A DNA stretch of 64,000 bases. It comes from Coriobacteriia bacterium (GTDB lineage: Bacteria > Actinomycetota > Coriobacteriia > Anaerosomatales > Anaerosomataceae). Within the stretch, counting starts at the first letter, position 1; every line of letters begins with the position of its first letter. Shown here in pieces: positions 1 to 8,736 of the stretch. The stretch spans positions 1 to 64,000 of the forward strand of contig JAFGVD010000030.1 in assembly GCA_016938135.1 (NCBI GenBank). Direction: 5' to 3'. The position numbers and the translations under genes are program-made. The notes under the pieces are model-generated. The model was not told where the DNA came from and ran no database searches. It saw only the letters and a program-made list of their open reading frames with translations.

Positions 1-205
1 ACGCGGTGTGCGTCACGACCGGGCCGATCCCGAGAAGCTCCCTCGTGACCCTGAACTCCTCGGCCACCTTCGGGTCGAGTGACCGCGCATGCCACTGCCG
101 TGGGCTCTTGGCAAAGACCTGGATGCACTCCGCGCCAACGCTCCGGGCGTACTCAAGAGCCTGTGGATAACCGCCACTGACGCCGACATGTGCACCGATG
201 AGCAT
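1..205 (-). CDS. nfo: Endonuclease IV (AP endonuclease), N-terminal part, cut by window edge
   Basis: Only the first 68 codons lie in the window; the gene continues past its left edge. The visible residues start MLIGAHVGVSGG and include CIQVFAKSPRQW, the typical opening of the TIM-barrel endonuclease IV family, which cuts DNA 5' of abasic sites in base excision repair using a metal cluster. The start is supported by a GGGAGG ribosome binding site six bases upstream. It is divergent from dinB across 78 bases, so two DNA-damage genes share one intergenic region. The metal ligands lie outside the window and cannot be checked. Confidence 0.9.
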   Translation of the reverse strand, partial: MLIGAHVGVSGGYPQALEYARSVGAECIQVFAKSPRQWHARSLDPKVAEEFRVTRELLGIGPVVTHTA

Positions 206-271
206 CGTGAACCTCCCTGAGTGTTGTCAACGCAGTGTAGCGGTCTTGTGGCGGCGAAGACCACCCGGCCT

Positions 272-277
272 TAGACT
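272..277 (+). promoter_or_regulatory. Possible -10 element for a leaderless dinB transcript
   Basis: TAGACT lies with six bases between it and the dinB ATG, so the A of the ATG would be at or next to +1. There is no good ribosome binding site before this ATG. Leaderless mRNAs are common in actinobacteria. No convincing -35 is visible (the best, TTGTGG at 246-251, is 20 bases away), so this is a weak assignment. Confidence 0.3.
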
Positions 278-283
278 GAGAAT

Positions 284-1519
284 ATGGATGACACCCTACA
301 CTTCGCCTGGGCGGGTCGTGCGATCATGCATCTGGATATGGATGCGTTCTTCGCCGCTGTGGAGCAGCTTGACCATCCTGAGTGGCGGGGCCGACCCGTC
401 ATCGTGGGTGGGTCCCCCGACGGCCGCGGAGTGGTCTCGACCGCCAGCTATGAGGCCCGGGTCTTCGGTGTGCACTCGGCGATGCCTGCCGCACAGGCGG
501 CGCGCCTGTGTCCCTCCGCCATCTGGGCCCGTCCCCGCTTCAGCCGCTACGAGGAGATCTCCCGCTCGGTCAGAGACATCATGCGTGACGTGACGCCGTA
601 CGTGCACCCCACTTCCATCGATGAGGCGTATCTGGATATCACTCCGGGTGTAAATGGCGTCGATCCTGTGAACATCGCCCGCCGGATTCAGGCCGACGTG
701 GCACGTCTCGGCGTGACCTGCTCGATAGGGCTGGCCACGTCCAGGACGGTCGCCAAGATCGCCTCTGAGGCCGATAAACCCCGCGGACTCACGGTGGTCC
801 GGCCGGGCGCCGAGCCCGGGTTCCTTGCTCCGATGCCGGTGAAGGCTCTGCCTGGTGTGGGACGGGCCACAGAAGAGCGTCTTCGCACGGTTGGTGTCCG
901 CACGCTGGGAGACCTCGCCGCGCTGGACGAACGCTCGGCAGACCAGCTCCTGGGCAGCCACGGAATCGATCTTGTGATGCGCGCACGCGGGATTGACGCA
1001 CGGCCGGTGTCCGGTGGAAGCGAGCGAAAATCCGTCTCGGCGGAACACACGTTCAGGAGCGACATCCGCACCAGAGAAGAGGTGGAAGCAGAGCTTCGCC
1101 GTCTGGTGGAACGCGTGGCAAGACGGATGAGGGCACACGGGCTTTCAGGCCGCACATTCACGGTAAAACTGCGGTATGCGGACTTCAGCACGCGTACCGT
1201 GAGTAGGACGGTAGCCGTGCCGGCGGACATCGACGCCGACATCCTGCCGGTAGCCGTCACCATGCTCTCGGAGGTCTGGACGCCCGGTGCAGGGCTGCGG
1301 CTCCTTGGCTTCGGTGTGGCCGGTTTCGGGCAACAGACGCAGCAACTTGAACTGCTCGACGAATCCGTACAAGCTGATACAAGCAAGCCCCGTGCGCTTG
1401 TCGAAGGGCTTGATAGGATCAAAGAGCGGTTCGGTGATGACGTGCTCGGGTTTGGGGTACGAGGGTTGAGGGCTCCGATCCGGGAGAATAAGGGGGAAGA
1501 GGACGATGATCCGGTCTAG
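284..1519 (+). CDS. dinB: DNA polymerase IV (Y-family translesion polymerase)
   Basis: A 411-residue Y-family polymerase that copies past damaged template bases. The palm motif HLDMDAFFAAVE (residues 16-27) holds the first metal aspartate, and SIDEAYLDIT (111-120) the second acidic pair. A helix-hairpin-helix thumb (PGVGRATEERL, about 190-200) and the little-finger domain follow. QLELLD at 354-359 resembles a beta-clamp binding motif. The start at 284 gives 14 residues before the conserved core; an internal ATG at 326 is possible. The 3' end overlaps the next gene by 14 bases, so the two are probably co-transcribed. No SOS box is visible upstream, unlike the converging dnaE unit. Confidence 0.93.
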   Translation: MDDTLHFAWAGRAIMHLDMDAFFAAVEQLDHPEWRGRPVIVGGSPDGRGVVSTASYEARVFGVHSAMPAAQAARLCPSAIWARPRFSRYEEISRSVRDIMRDVTPYVHPTSIDEAYLDITPGVNGVDPVNIARRIQADVARLGVTCSIGLATSRTVAKIASEADKPRGLTVVRPGAEPGFLAPMPVKALPGVGRATEERLRTVGVRTLGDLAALDERSADQLLGSHGIDLVMRARGIDARPVSGGSERKSVSAEHTFRSDIRTREEVEAELRRLVERVARRMRAHGLSGRTFTVKLRYADFSTRTVSRTVAVPADIDADILPVAVTMLSEVWTPGAGLRLLGFGVAGFGQQTQQLELLDESVQADTSKPRALVEGLDRIKERFGDDVLGFGVRGLRAPIRENKGEEDDDPV

Positions 1520-1940
1520 GACTTTGAGCGTGATCTTCGCGGTGGCCTTGATGGGTGTGTTCGTTGCCGGTTGTTCGGCTGAGCCTGCTCCGGTCGATGA
1601 GCCTGCGGTCGCTGACACGGAGGAAGAAGCCGCACCGACCGGCTCCTTCGATGTCGGGTTGAACACGCTGGACGACGGACGATCCCGCGCAGTGGGTGTT
1701 TTGGGCTACGTCGAGCTAGAAGGCGGCTTCTGGGCGCTCTACGACACTGATCCCGGTGAAGTTCCGGAGGATGCACCCGTTGTCGCCGTTGTCGCGAACA
1801 TGGGGGAACTGGATGTCTCGGCTTGCACACTGAAAGGCAAGCTCGTGGCGGCCGACGGCGTGATGAGTGATGGCGTTTCCATCCGCATGGCCGGACCTGA
1901 GATCATCGCTGATGACGTCTACGAGGTGCCTGCCGAGTAA
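1506..1940 (+). CDS. Small secreted lipoprotein of unknown function
   Basis: This 144-residue protein has a lipoprotein signal: RSR, a hydrophobic stretch, then the lipobox VAGC, so Cys23 would be lipidated and the protein anchored outside the membrane. An acidic, Ala/Pro/Glu-rich linker (about 24-47) precedes a compact domain of about 95 residues in which I recognise no family. It starts inside the end of dinB, suggesting translational coupling, and ends one base before the stop of the converging dnaE gene. A link to DNA repair is not evident; the pairing with dinB may be incidental. Confidence 0.75.
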   Translation: MIRSRTLSVIFAVALMGVFVAGCSAEPAPVDEPAVADTEEEAAPTGSFDVGLNTLDDGRSRAVGVLGYVELEGGFWALYDTDPGEVPEDAPVVAVVANMGELDVSACTLKGKLVAADGVMSDGVSIRMAGPEIIADDVYEVPAE

Positions 1941-1941
1941 G

Positions 1942-4900
1942 TCACGCTTTGGTGAGTGCGTCTTCCCACGACTCCTCTTCCGGTGCTCCGGCACCGGGGC
2001 GCGTGGGGCCCATCGGTCCCAGGCCGACGCCCCGGCGCAGCCTCACGTTCTCGCCTGCGTCGGTACGCACGATGTAGGGCGCGACCTTCTCGGCGACGAT
2101 CGCCAGTCCGCGCTCGTGATTGTTTTGCAAGATGCCGTCTACCAGATACGCCCGATGCTTGACGATGGTCTCCCCTGCCCGGTTGAGCGCATCTTCGAAG
2201 ACGACGACGTCGAGCAGACCCGTGGGGTCTTCCAGCGTCAGAAAGCACGTCCGCTTGCCCGAGCGGGTCCGCGGTGTCTGTGCACGCTCCCGCACGCCGG
2301 TGACGCGCACGCGGGTGCGATCCGGCAGCGTCCGCAGGTCGCGCGCCCACGTGACGCCACGGCGCTCTAAGTCCGCAGTAGCCAGCTCCAGCGGATGAGC
2401 GGTGATGGACAGGCCGAGAAGCTCCAGTTCCGCCCCCAGCCGCCGGGCTGCGTTCCAGCCTGAGACGTGGCCGGCGTCTTCACGCTCCCGCGCACGCGCA
2501 GGTGCGATCAGCAGCGTGTCATCACCGGCCACGCCCTCTCTGGCGATGACCGCCTTGAGCTCGGGCAGCAGCGCGAGCATCTCATCGCGCGTGGGCGGCC
2601 GCCCGGCATCGGTCACCCCCAGTCCGTCGAGAGCCCCTACGCGTATGAGGCTGCTAGCGGCTGGCTCCTCGGCGCGCGTCCTGCGCAAGAAGTCTGCGAG
2701 GTCGGCAAACGGGCGTACGCCCCGTTCGGCGGCCATTGTATCGAGCAGGCGCGAGGTCATGTGGAGGATGTCTTTGAGCCCGACGCGTATCGCGGCCCCT
2801 TCGTCTTCCACTGTGAACTCCGCCGAGGAGGCATTCACATGCGGCGGCAACACGCCGATACCGTGTCGCCGTGCATCGTTGAGGACCAGCCGGGGGCTGT
2901 AGAAGCCCATCGGCTCATTGTTCAAGATCGCGGCCGTGAACTCGGCCGGATAGTAGACGCGCAGCCATGCGCTTGCGTAGGTGACGACGGCGAAGCACGC
3001 CGCATGCGCTTTGCAGAAGCCATACGCGGCAAAGCCTTCAAGCTGCCTGAAGACCTCCCCGGCGATCGGGAGTTCCACCCCAAGGCCACATGCGCGCTCC
3101 AAGAAGTGCTCCCGGATGCGCTCCATCGCCTCGCGGCTGCGGCCCTTGGTCATGGCACGGCGCAGCAGGTCCGCCTCGGCAAGCGTGAAACCGGCGACCG
3201 ACTGCGCCACGCGCAGCACTTGCTCCTGGTAGATGATGACCCCGTAGGTGTCGGTCAGATGCGGGGTCATCATCGGATGAGGCACAGTGACCGGCTCCAC
3301 GCCGTGGCGGCGCCGGATGAACGGCGTGATCATCTCGGCCTCCAGAGGACCCGGCCGGAAGAGGGAGATCGCCGCGATGATGTCGTCGAAGGTGCGCTCC
3401 TTGAGGCGCGAGGCGAGGTTGCGCTGTCCGCTGCTCTCCAGCTGGAACATCCCTACCGTATCCGCCGAGGAGATCATGTCGTAGACCCGGGGATCGTCGC
3501 GCGGCTCGATGGTGAACGGCTCAGGCACGGCATCCGTGCCCACACGTGCGCGCGCCATCTCCACCGCGTCGCTTATGGCCGAGTGCATCCGCAGGCCCAA
3601 GATGTCCATCTTCACCAGGCCGAGCGCCTCGATGTCGTCTTTGTCGTATTGCGAGACGACCACGCCTTTTGCGGCCCACTGCAGCGGCATCCAGGAGTCG
3701 ATAGGCTCGCGCGTGATGATGAAGCCGCCCAGGTGCGTGCCCAGGTGCATCGGCGTGGCGTCCAGCTCAGCGGCGAGCTCTACGATCAGCCCGCAGCGTT
3801 CGTGGTCTTTAAGCGGATGATTCGCACACTCCGGGTAGGTCTCCAGCACCTCCGGTAGATGTCGTGCGCCTACCCAGGGCAGGTGCCTGGAGAGGGCATT
3901 CACCTCGGCGATGGGCAGGCTGAAGGCCCGTGCGGCTGTGCGTACTGCCGAACGCGCCGTCATCGTGTTCACGGTAGCCACCATCGCGACGTGATCGTGC
4001 CCGAAGCGCTCGTAGATGTAGGCGATGATCTCGTCTCGGCGGCGGGAATCGAAGTCCACGTCGATATCGGGCATCTGACGTCGCTCAGGGTTGAGAAAGC
4101 GCTCGAACAAAAGGTCGTGTTCGATAGGATCCGCATCGGTGATGCCCAGCGCGTACGTGACGATGGAGTCTCCCGCACTCCCCCGTCCGCTGTAGCGGAT
4201 GCCGCGGCTCTTTGCGAAGTCCACGATGTCTTTGACGACGAGGAAGTACTCGGGAAATCCCAGCTGCTGGATGATGGCGAGCTCATGTTGCAGCCGCTCC
4301 ACCGCTTCGGGCGTCATGGGACGATAGCGTTGTTCCAGCCCGCGCCATGCCGCTTTTGAAAGAACCGAGTACGGCGTCTCGCCTTTAGGGACTTCAACGC
4401 CCGGGAAATGAAAGCTCCCAAGCCCGAGGTCCAGGTTGCAGCGTTCGGCGATCTCCAGTGTGGCGTCACATGCCTCGGGAACGCCCGAGAACAGGCGGCG
4501 CATGTCACCGGCAGGCTTAAGCCACAGCTCGGCGTTCGTGCGTCCGTACGGACCGGGAAGACCCGTCTTCGCTCCTGCCGAGGCAAGCACATCATGGATG
4601 CGGAAATCCTCAGGTCGTACGTAGTGCACGTTGTTGGTGGCGACGACCGGGAGTCCCAGTCGCTTTGCGATGGCGACCAGTCCCGCGACGTAACGGGGGC
4701 TGTCAGGGGTGAGTAGATGCATGAGCTCGATGTAGAAGTCACCCGGCGAAAAACAGTGCGAAAGACGACTCACTGCCTGTTCAGCACGATAGCCCAGGTC
4801 CGCCAACACCGCCGCGCCCACCTCGCCGTTGGGGCAGCCGGAGAGCCCGATAAGCCCCTCCGAGTGACGCGTCAGCTCAGCCAGCGTCACCAAAGAGGGC

Positions 4901-5301
4901 TCATCGGCGCTTATCACATGCGCGCGGGCAAGCAGCCTGCACAGATTGCGATAACCGGTGATGTCTTTGACGAGCAGTGTCAGATGAAAACCCTGACCCG
5001 CGGCTCGCCCGAAACCGACGGAAGCGGATGGCGGTATGCGCTCGTCAGGAGGAAGATCGCATTCCTCACCTGTGATACCGGCTGCCTGGACCACGACCTC
5101 GGCGCCGAGTATCGGCTTGAGGCCCGCCTCACGAGCTTTCCGGTAGAAGCGTATGGCGCCGTAGAGACCCTGATGGTCGGTGAGCGCGAGAGCCGACATC
5201 CCCATCTCTAGCGCACGGGTGATGAGATCGGGGATGCCAGATGCACCATCCATGAAGCTGAAATGGGAGTGGGTGTGCAGATGTACGAAGCCACTGTTCA
5301 T
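1942..5301 (-). CDS. dnaE2: Error-prone DNA polymerase III alpha subunit (DnaE2/ImuC type)
   Basis: A 1119-residue C-family polymerase. The N-terminus is a PHP domain (HLHTHSHFSFMDG at 7-19, ALTDHQGLYGA following). The palm has PDIDVDFDSRRRDE, with the catalytic aspartates. A helix-hairpin-helix region and an OB fold (RVRVTGVRER... TCFLTLEDPTG) form the C-terminus. I call it DnaE2 type rather than the replicative enzyme because it is short for a replicative DnaE, follows a DUF6504 gene by six bases, and the pair is driven by a promoter with a LexA box. In this family the enzyme carries out damage-induced mutagenic synthesis. No imuA or imuB is present; the converging dinB is the only other translesion polymerase here. 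Confidence 0.88.
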   Translation of the reverse strand: MNSGFVHLHTHSHFSFMDGASGIPDLITRALEMGMSALALTDHQGLYGAIRFYRKAREAGLKPILGAEVVVQAAGITGEECDLPPDERIPPSASVGFGRAAGQGFHLTLLVKDITGYRNLCRLLARAHVISADEPSLVTLAELTRHSEGLIGLSGCPNGEVGAAVLADLGYRAEQAVSRLSHCFSPGDFYIELMHLLTPDSPRYVAGLVAIAKRLGLPVVATNNVHYVRPEDFRIHDVLASAGAKTGLPGPYGRTNAELWLKPAGDMRRLFSGVPEACDATLEIAERCNLDLGLGSFHFPGVEVPKGETPYSVLSKAAWRGLEQRYRPMTPEAVERLQHELAIIQQLGFPEYFLVVKDIVDFAKSRGIRYSGRGSAGDSIVTYALGITDADPIEHDLLFERFLNPERRQMPDIDVDFDSRRRDEIIAYIYERFGHDHVAMVATVNTMTARSAVRTAARAFSLPIAEVNALSRHLPWVGARHLPEVLETYPECANHPLKDHERCGLIVELAAELDATPMHLGTHLGGFIITREPIDSWMPLQWAAKGVVVSQYDKDDIEALGLVKMDILGLRMHSAISDAVEMARARVGTDAVPEPFTIEPRDDPRVYDMISSADTVGMFQLESSGQRNLASRLKERTFDDIIAAISLFRPGPLEAEMITPFIRRRHGVEPVTVPHPMMTPHLTDTYGVIIYQEQVLRVAQSVAGFTLAEADLLRRAMTKGRSREAMERIREHFLERACGLGVELPIAGEVFRQLEGFAAYGFCKAHAACFAVVTYASAWLRVYYPAEFTAAILNNEPMGFYSPRLVLNDARRHGIGVLPPHVNASSAEFTVEDEGAAIRVGLKDILHMTSRLLDTMAAERGVRPFADLADFLRRTRAEEPAASSLIRVGALDGLGVTDAGRPPTRDEMLALLPELKAVIAREGVAGDDTLLIAPARAREREDAGHVSGWNAARRLGAELELLGLSITAHPLELATADLERRGVTWARDLRTLPDRTRVRVTGVRERAQTPRTRSGKRTCFLTLEDPTGLLDVVVFEDALNRAGETIVKHRAYLVDGILQNNHERGLAIVAEKVAPYIVRTDAGENVRLRRGVGLGPMGPTRPGAGAPEEESWEDALTKA

Positions 5302-5307
5302 GGCGGC

Positions 5308-5724
5308 TCAGTCCACGATGCCGATGAGCGTCCATCGGCGTTCAAGGCGGTCGTACGCAAGGTCATAGACGCCTCCGCGAGCCAGTACACGGAAGCAACG
5401 ACGGCTCACGCGGCGGCGGCGGTCCCACCATGAACGTTCAAGCGTCCATGTCTGGATGAGCGCATCCACCGAAAAACGCTTCTGTCTGTCGGTGAAAGAG
5501 ACGGGGCAGCGACGTGCACCGTCCCAGACGACATCGATCTCCCTCTCTACATGTTTGCCGCTCGACCCTGATGCGTGGTCAGGAAGCTCCGAGGCGCGCA
5601 GTATCCATGGACTCTTGAGCAGTTCCAAGACGACAGGAAGGCGTGCGTCGTTCTCGGTGAACAGATCAAGAGAGTGTCCGGTCTTGCGAGGATCAAACTG
5701 TTTGATAGCGCGATTCCGGCTCAT
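5308..5724 (-). CDS. DUF6504 family protein, SOS cassette partner of DnaE2
   Basis: A 138-residue protein whose C-terminal half carries a Trp-rich pattern ending VYDLAYDRLERRWTLIGIVD. This matches my recollection of DUF6504, a small actinobacterial family found beside DnaE2 and Y-family polymerases. Its biochemical role is unknown to me. The core (about residues 60-138) includes WDGARRCPVSF and WWDRRRRVSRRCFRV; the first 50 residues look less conserved. It is first in a two-gene unit directly behind the LexA-regulated promoter, six bases before dnaE2, so it should be induced with the polymerase. A GGAAGG site lies about ten bases before the ATG. Confidence 0.7.
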   Translation of the reverse strand: MSRNRAIKQFDPRKTGHSLDLFTENDARLPVVLELLKSPWILRASELPDHASGSSGKHVEREIDVVWDGARRCPVSFTDRQKRFSVDALIQTWTLERSWWDRRRRVSRRCFRVLARGGVYDLAYDRLERRWTLIGIVD

Positions 5725-5795
5725 GGGAGACTGCCTTCCGAGGGTGAGATGCCAGGCGCGGAAGGAGCATTCATGGGTCCACGCCCAGCCTCATC

Positions 5796-5824
5796 AGTAT
5801 AGCGAACATATGTTCGGTATACAA
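5796..5824 (-). promoter_or_regulatory. SOS promoter: -35/-10 pair with a LexA box in the spacer
   Basis: Read on the minus strand, TTGTAT (5824-5819) and TATACT (5801-5796) are exactly 17 bases apart. The spacer holds the perfect palindrome CGAACATATGTTCG (5803-5816), identical to the actinobacterial/Gram-positive SOS box core GAAC-N4-GTTC. LexA bound there would block RNA polymerase. The start of transcription should be about 70 bases before the DUF6504 start codon, so it drives DUF6504-dnaE2. Confidence 0.88.
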
Positions 5825-5882
5825 GACAGCACTGACAACCACTGGCGAGCAAAAAGGGTTTATCGGGCAGACTGTCCGGTGA

Positions 5883-7901
5883 TCATCGGGCCAGTCCCGG
5901 GAGGACGTGCGCGAACACGCTTCCAGCCGCCACGCCGACCACGATGGTGAATCCAACGATCGCCGATGTACGCCACCAACCGTGCTCTCTGGCAAGCACA
6001 GCGATAGTGGAGACGCATGGTACGGCGATGGTGTTCACGAGCGCATAGACGAACAGATTCGTGGGCGTCATGAACAAAGTGAGGTCGGTGGCACCCGCCC
6101 CCATCACGGCCACGGCCATCACGATGAGCAGCTGGAGGGCGAGCTCTTTGCGAAGCGTACCTATGAGCAACGTGAGACCGGCAACCGCCGGCAAGCCGAG
6201 CCAGCCTTCAACGACCGGCGCAAGGGGTTCGCTCAACCGTGTGAGTAGACCGGTCTCATACAGGCCGCCCAGTATGAGGCTTCCCACGACCACGATCGGC
6301 GTGGCCACGAAGAGGAACTCCCTGAACTGCCCCCAGGCCTTACGGAGCACCCCGCGGACGGACGGGCGCCTGAACGGGAACACCTCCATCACCAGGCCGG
6401 CCGACTTGCCCGGCAACACCATGTTCAGACCGAGACCGGTCAGCACCCAGAGAACGAAGACCACTGCGAGGACCCCTAGCGCCGGTCCCATACCGATGTA
6501 GTGACCGACAGCTCCAAGAACCACCGCCGTACGTGCGCTGCACGGCACGAGCGCCACAAGCGTTGATGCGATCAGCCTCTCTCGGCGGTCCGGCAAGGAT
6601 CTGACGGCCAGGATCGCCGGCACGTTGCAGCCGGCAGCGGCCACCAAAGGTATCAACGCATGACCGTGCAGGCCCATCCTGTGCATAGCGCGGTCAGCCA
6701 GAAACGCGAGCGCGTTGAGATAGCCCGTATCCTCCAAGACACCGAGGATGACGTAGAACGTGAGGATATAGGGCAGGCCGATGGCAAGGGACGCTTCGAT
6801 GCCTGAGTCCAGACCCCACAGGAGCGTACGTCCAAGACTCCCGTCTCCGGCCACTGCCGTGACCGCGCTCCTGATCAGCGGGGAGACGCTTCCCGCCCAG
6901 AGTGCCGAGAAGCCCCCGGCGAGCAGGTCACCTATGAAGAACAGGAAGGCGAATACACACCCCAGGACGAGAAGCAGCAGAGGGACACCGGTCAGAGGCG
7001 AGGTCGCTATGCGCCACCCGTCAACGCGGCGGCGCGGCTCCGCGTGCATGACGCACTCCGCCGCGAGTCCCTCGGCGACGGTGGAGCGTTCTCGCGAAAG
7101 CCAGACGGTCACAGGCTCGTCGTGGCGGATCACGAGGTCGCCCCGCAATACCTCAGCCTCACCCGTCAGCCGCGCAGCTTCACTACCTTCATCGAACAAG
7201 ACCGAGAAGTCCTCTACGCCCGATATGAGCTGCAGGGCAAGGGCTCGCGGACTGAGGCCGTAGGGCAACGCGGAGAACGCACTAGCGGATACAGCCAGGG
7301 GTCCAAGCGCGGCTTCCAGCGCAGGGGTGTAGCGTGGCGGCGGCGGGTCTCCTCCGTCGATGGCGTGAAGTGCCCTGGTCACAAGCTCGCGGATGCCTAG
7401 CCCCTGCGTGGCTACCGTCTGTACCACTTGAACGCCAAGACGCGACGAGAGCTTCTCGGTATCCACGCCGATCCCGGCCCGTTCGGCCTCATCCACCAGG
7501 TTGACCGCCAGAACACACGGCAACCCAAGGTCAAGCACCTCCAGCACAAGCCTGAGGTTCCTGCCAAGATTGCCGGCATCCACTACCACGACGACAGCAT
7601 CAGGCCGGATATCCAGCAACGCACGTCTGGAGACCCAGCTCTCCTCGGTATCGGTGTAAAGCGAGTACGCGCCCGGCAGGTCGGCCAGGGTGAATTCCGT
7701 ATCACCGAACGTGGAACGCCCGAACTGTACCTCGCGGGTGGTACCGGGATAATGCGCCGTGGAGACCCCTAACCCCGTGATGGAGTTGAACAGCGTCGAC
7801 TTCCCCACGTTGGGGTTGCCAAGAAGGGCCACCAGCTGCTCCGCATCAGGCGGTCTGACCAGCCGTGTACGGTCACGATTGTCGGCCGGCGCGTTTGTCA
7901 C
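5883..7901 (-). CDS. feoB: Ferrous iron transport protein B
   Basis: A 672-residue FeoB: a cytosolic GTPase domain (G1 motif GNPNVGKST at 28-36, DLPGAYSLY as G3, NLVDEAERAG as G4), a helical linker, then a membrane domain from about residue 305 with paired Gate motifs (AAGCNVPAI, and the C-terminal AVPCVSTIAVLA). It imports Fe(II) across the cytoplasmic membrane. It is four bases downstream of a DtxR-type regulator gene, forming a two-gene operon. There is no separate feoA gene; the only FeoA-like SH3 domain nearby is the C-terminus of that regulator. Length and motifs look complete. Confidence 0.95.
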   Translation of the reverse strand: MTNAPADNRDRTRLVRPPDAEQLVALLGNPNVGKSTLFNSITGLGVSTAHYPGTTREVQFGRSTFGDTEFTLADLPGAYSLYTDTEESWVSRRALLDIRPDAVVVVVDAGNLGRNLRLVLEVLDLGLPCVLAVNLVDEAERAGIGVDTEKLSSRLGVQVVQTVATQGLGIRELVTRALHAIDGGDPPPPRYTPALEAALGPLAVSASAFSALPYGLSPRALALQLISGVEDFSVLFDEGSEAARLTGEAEVLRGDLVIRHDEPVTVWLSRERSTVAEGLAAECVMHAEPRRRVDGWRIATSPLTGVPLLLLVLGCVFAFLFFIGDLLAGGFSALWAGSVSPLIRSAVTAVAGDGSLGRTLLWGLDSGIEASLAIGLPYILTFYVILGVLEDTGYLNALAFLADRAMHRMGLHGHALIPLVAAAGCNVPAILAVRSLPDRRERLIASTLVALVPCSARTAVVLGAVGHYIGMGPALGVLAVVFVLWVLTGLGLNMVLPGKSAGLVMEVFPFRRPSVRGVLRKAWGQFREFLFVATPIVVVGSLILGGLYETGLLTRLSEPLAPVVEGWLGLPAVAGLTLLIGTLRKELALQLLIVMAVAVMGAGATDLTLFMTPTNLFVYALVNTIAVPCVSTIAVLAREHGWWRTSAIVGFTIVVGVAAGSVFAHVLPGLAR

Positions 7902-7905
7902 CCGG

Positions 7906-8589
7906 TTATGACTTCCGTCTAGCTTCGATGTCCTTCTCGCTCACCGAAGGCTTCACGACTATCTTCGACGCCACGTCTCGGCCGAGCGCATACCGGGACT
8001 GCCCCACCTCGATCATCAGCGGCCCGTTGAACGGCGCGACATCGCACACGAAGACCGAGGTGCCGGGGTACATGCCCAGACTCGCGAGGTAGGACAACAG
8101 ACTGTCATCCTCATCCTCCACGCGTACTATCTCCACCGAGGCGCCTTCACCGTAGTCGCACAGCGGTTCGCCGCTGACCACGGCAACGGTGCCGTCGCTG
8201 CTGGGGATAGGATGTCCATGTGGGCAGAAAGCGGGGTTCTCCAAGAAGACCTCAAGCGCGGACTGCACCTTGGGTGAGAGCGCATGCTCAAGCAGGCATG
8301 CCTCTTCGTGGACCTCGTCCCAGGAAAGCCCAAGCGCATCCACCAAGAAGCGCTCAGCCAGGCGGTGCCGACGAACGATGCTGATCGCTTCCGCAGTGCC
8401 CGTTGTCGTCAGGGCAACGCCGTTGTCCGGTCGTGTGATCAGATCCTTTGCCTGGAGCCGTTTCAGCGTCGCGGTGACCGTCGGCCCCGAAACGCCCATG
8501 GCTTCGGCGATCTGAGCAGGACGCACCTCTCCCCGTTCGGCGAGTTTATAGATAGTCTCCAGGTATTCTTCGAGGGTCGCACTCGGCAT
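7906..8589 (-). CDS. DtxR/IdeR-family metal-dependent repressor with FeoA-like domain
   Basis: A 227-residue regulator: winged helix-turn-helix (1-65), dimerisation/metal domain (66-135), and a C-terminal SH3-like FeoA domain (about 145-218). HEEACLLEH (94-102) matches the DtxR pattern, with Cys98, Glu101 and His102 aligning with the DtxR primary site (C102, E105, H106). In the first metal ligand position, where DtxR has Met10, I see Glu8 in LEEYLETIY, closer to the Asp8 of MntR, so iron rather than manganese specificity is likely but not certain. It shares an operon with feoB, which it presumably represses when iron is replete. GGAGG lies six bases before the ATG. Confidence 0.9.
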   Translation of the reverse strand: MPSATLEEYLETIYKLAERGEVRPAQIAEAMGVSGPTVTATLKRLQAKDLITRPDNGVALTTTGTAEAISIVRRHRLAERFLVDALGLSWDEVHEEACLLEHALSPKVQSALEVFLENPAFCPHGHPIPSSDGTVAVVSGEPLCDYGEGASVEIVRVEDEDDSLLSYLASLGMYPGTSVFVCDVAPFNGPLMIEVGQSRYALGRDVASKIVVKPSVSEKDIEARRKS

Positions 8590-8638
8590 CTGGCACCTCC
8601 GGGTCGATCCAGCCGGGGAAGTACATGTTGATTCATTT

Positions 8639-8664
8639 TCTTAGGCAATGCTAAAGGCTAAGAC
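8639..8664 (-). promoter_or_regulatory. Candidate DtxR/IdeR-type operator before the regulator-feoB operon
   Basis: The region contains TTAGGCAATGCTAA (8641-8654) followed by AGGCTAAG, an AT-rich imperfect inverted repeat about 50 bases upstream of the regulator start. It partly matches the iron box TTAGGTTAGSCTAACCTAA: one half is good, the other poor. Position and content suggest autoregulation. I cannot define the promoter with confidence. Confidence 0.35.
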
Positions 8665-8736
8665 ATGCCGAGACAACCCCCACCGTGGTCCCGAACACGA
8701 TTTCCCCGAGCAAGATGCCGTCCCACACCCATCATT

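Noticed and set aside
2467-3858. A 463-codon plus-strand open frame
   Set aside because: It is antisense to dnaE2, a long shadow frame typical of high-GC DNA; the composition is not protein-like and the minus strand is clearly coding.
5771-5995. A 74-codon minus-strand frame over the SOS promoter
   Set aside because: It overlaps the 3' end of feoB in another frame and covers the promoter and LexA box; no ribosome binding site.
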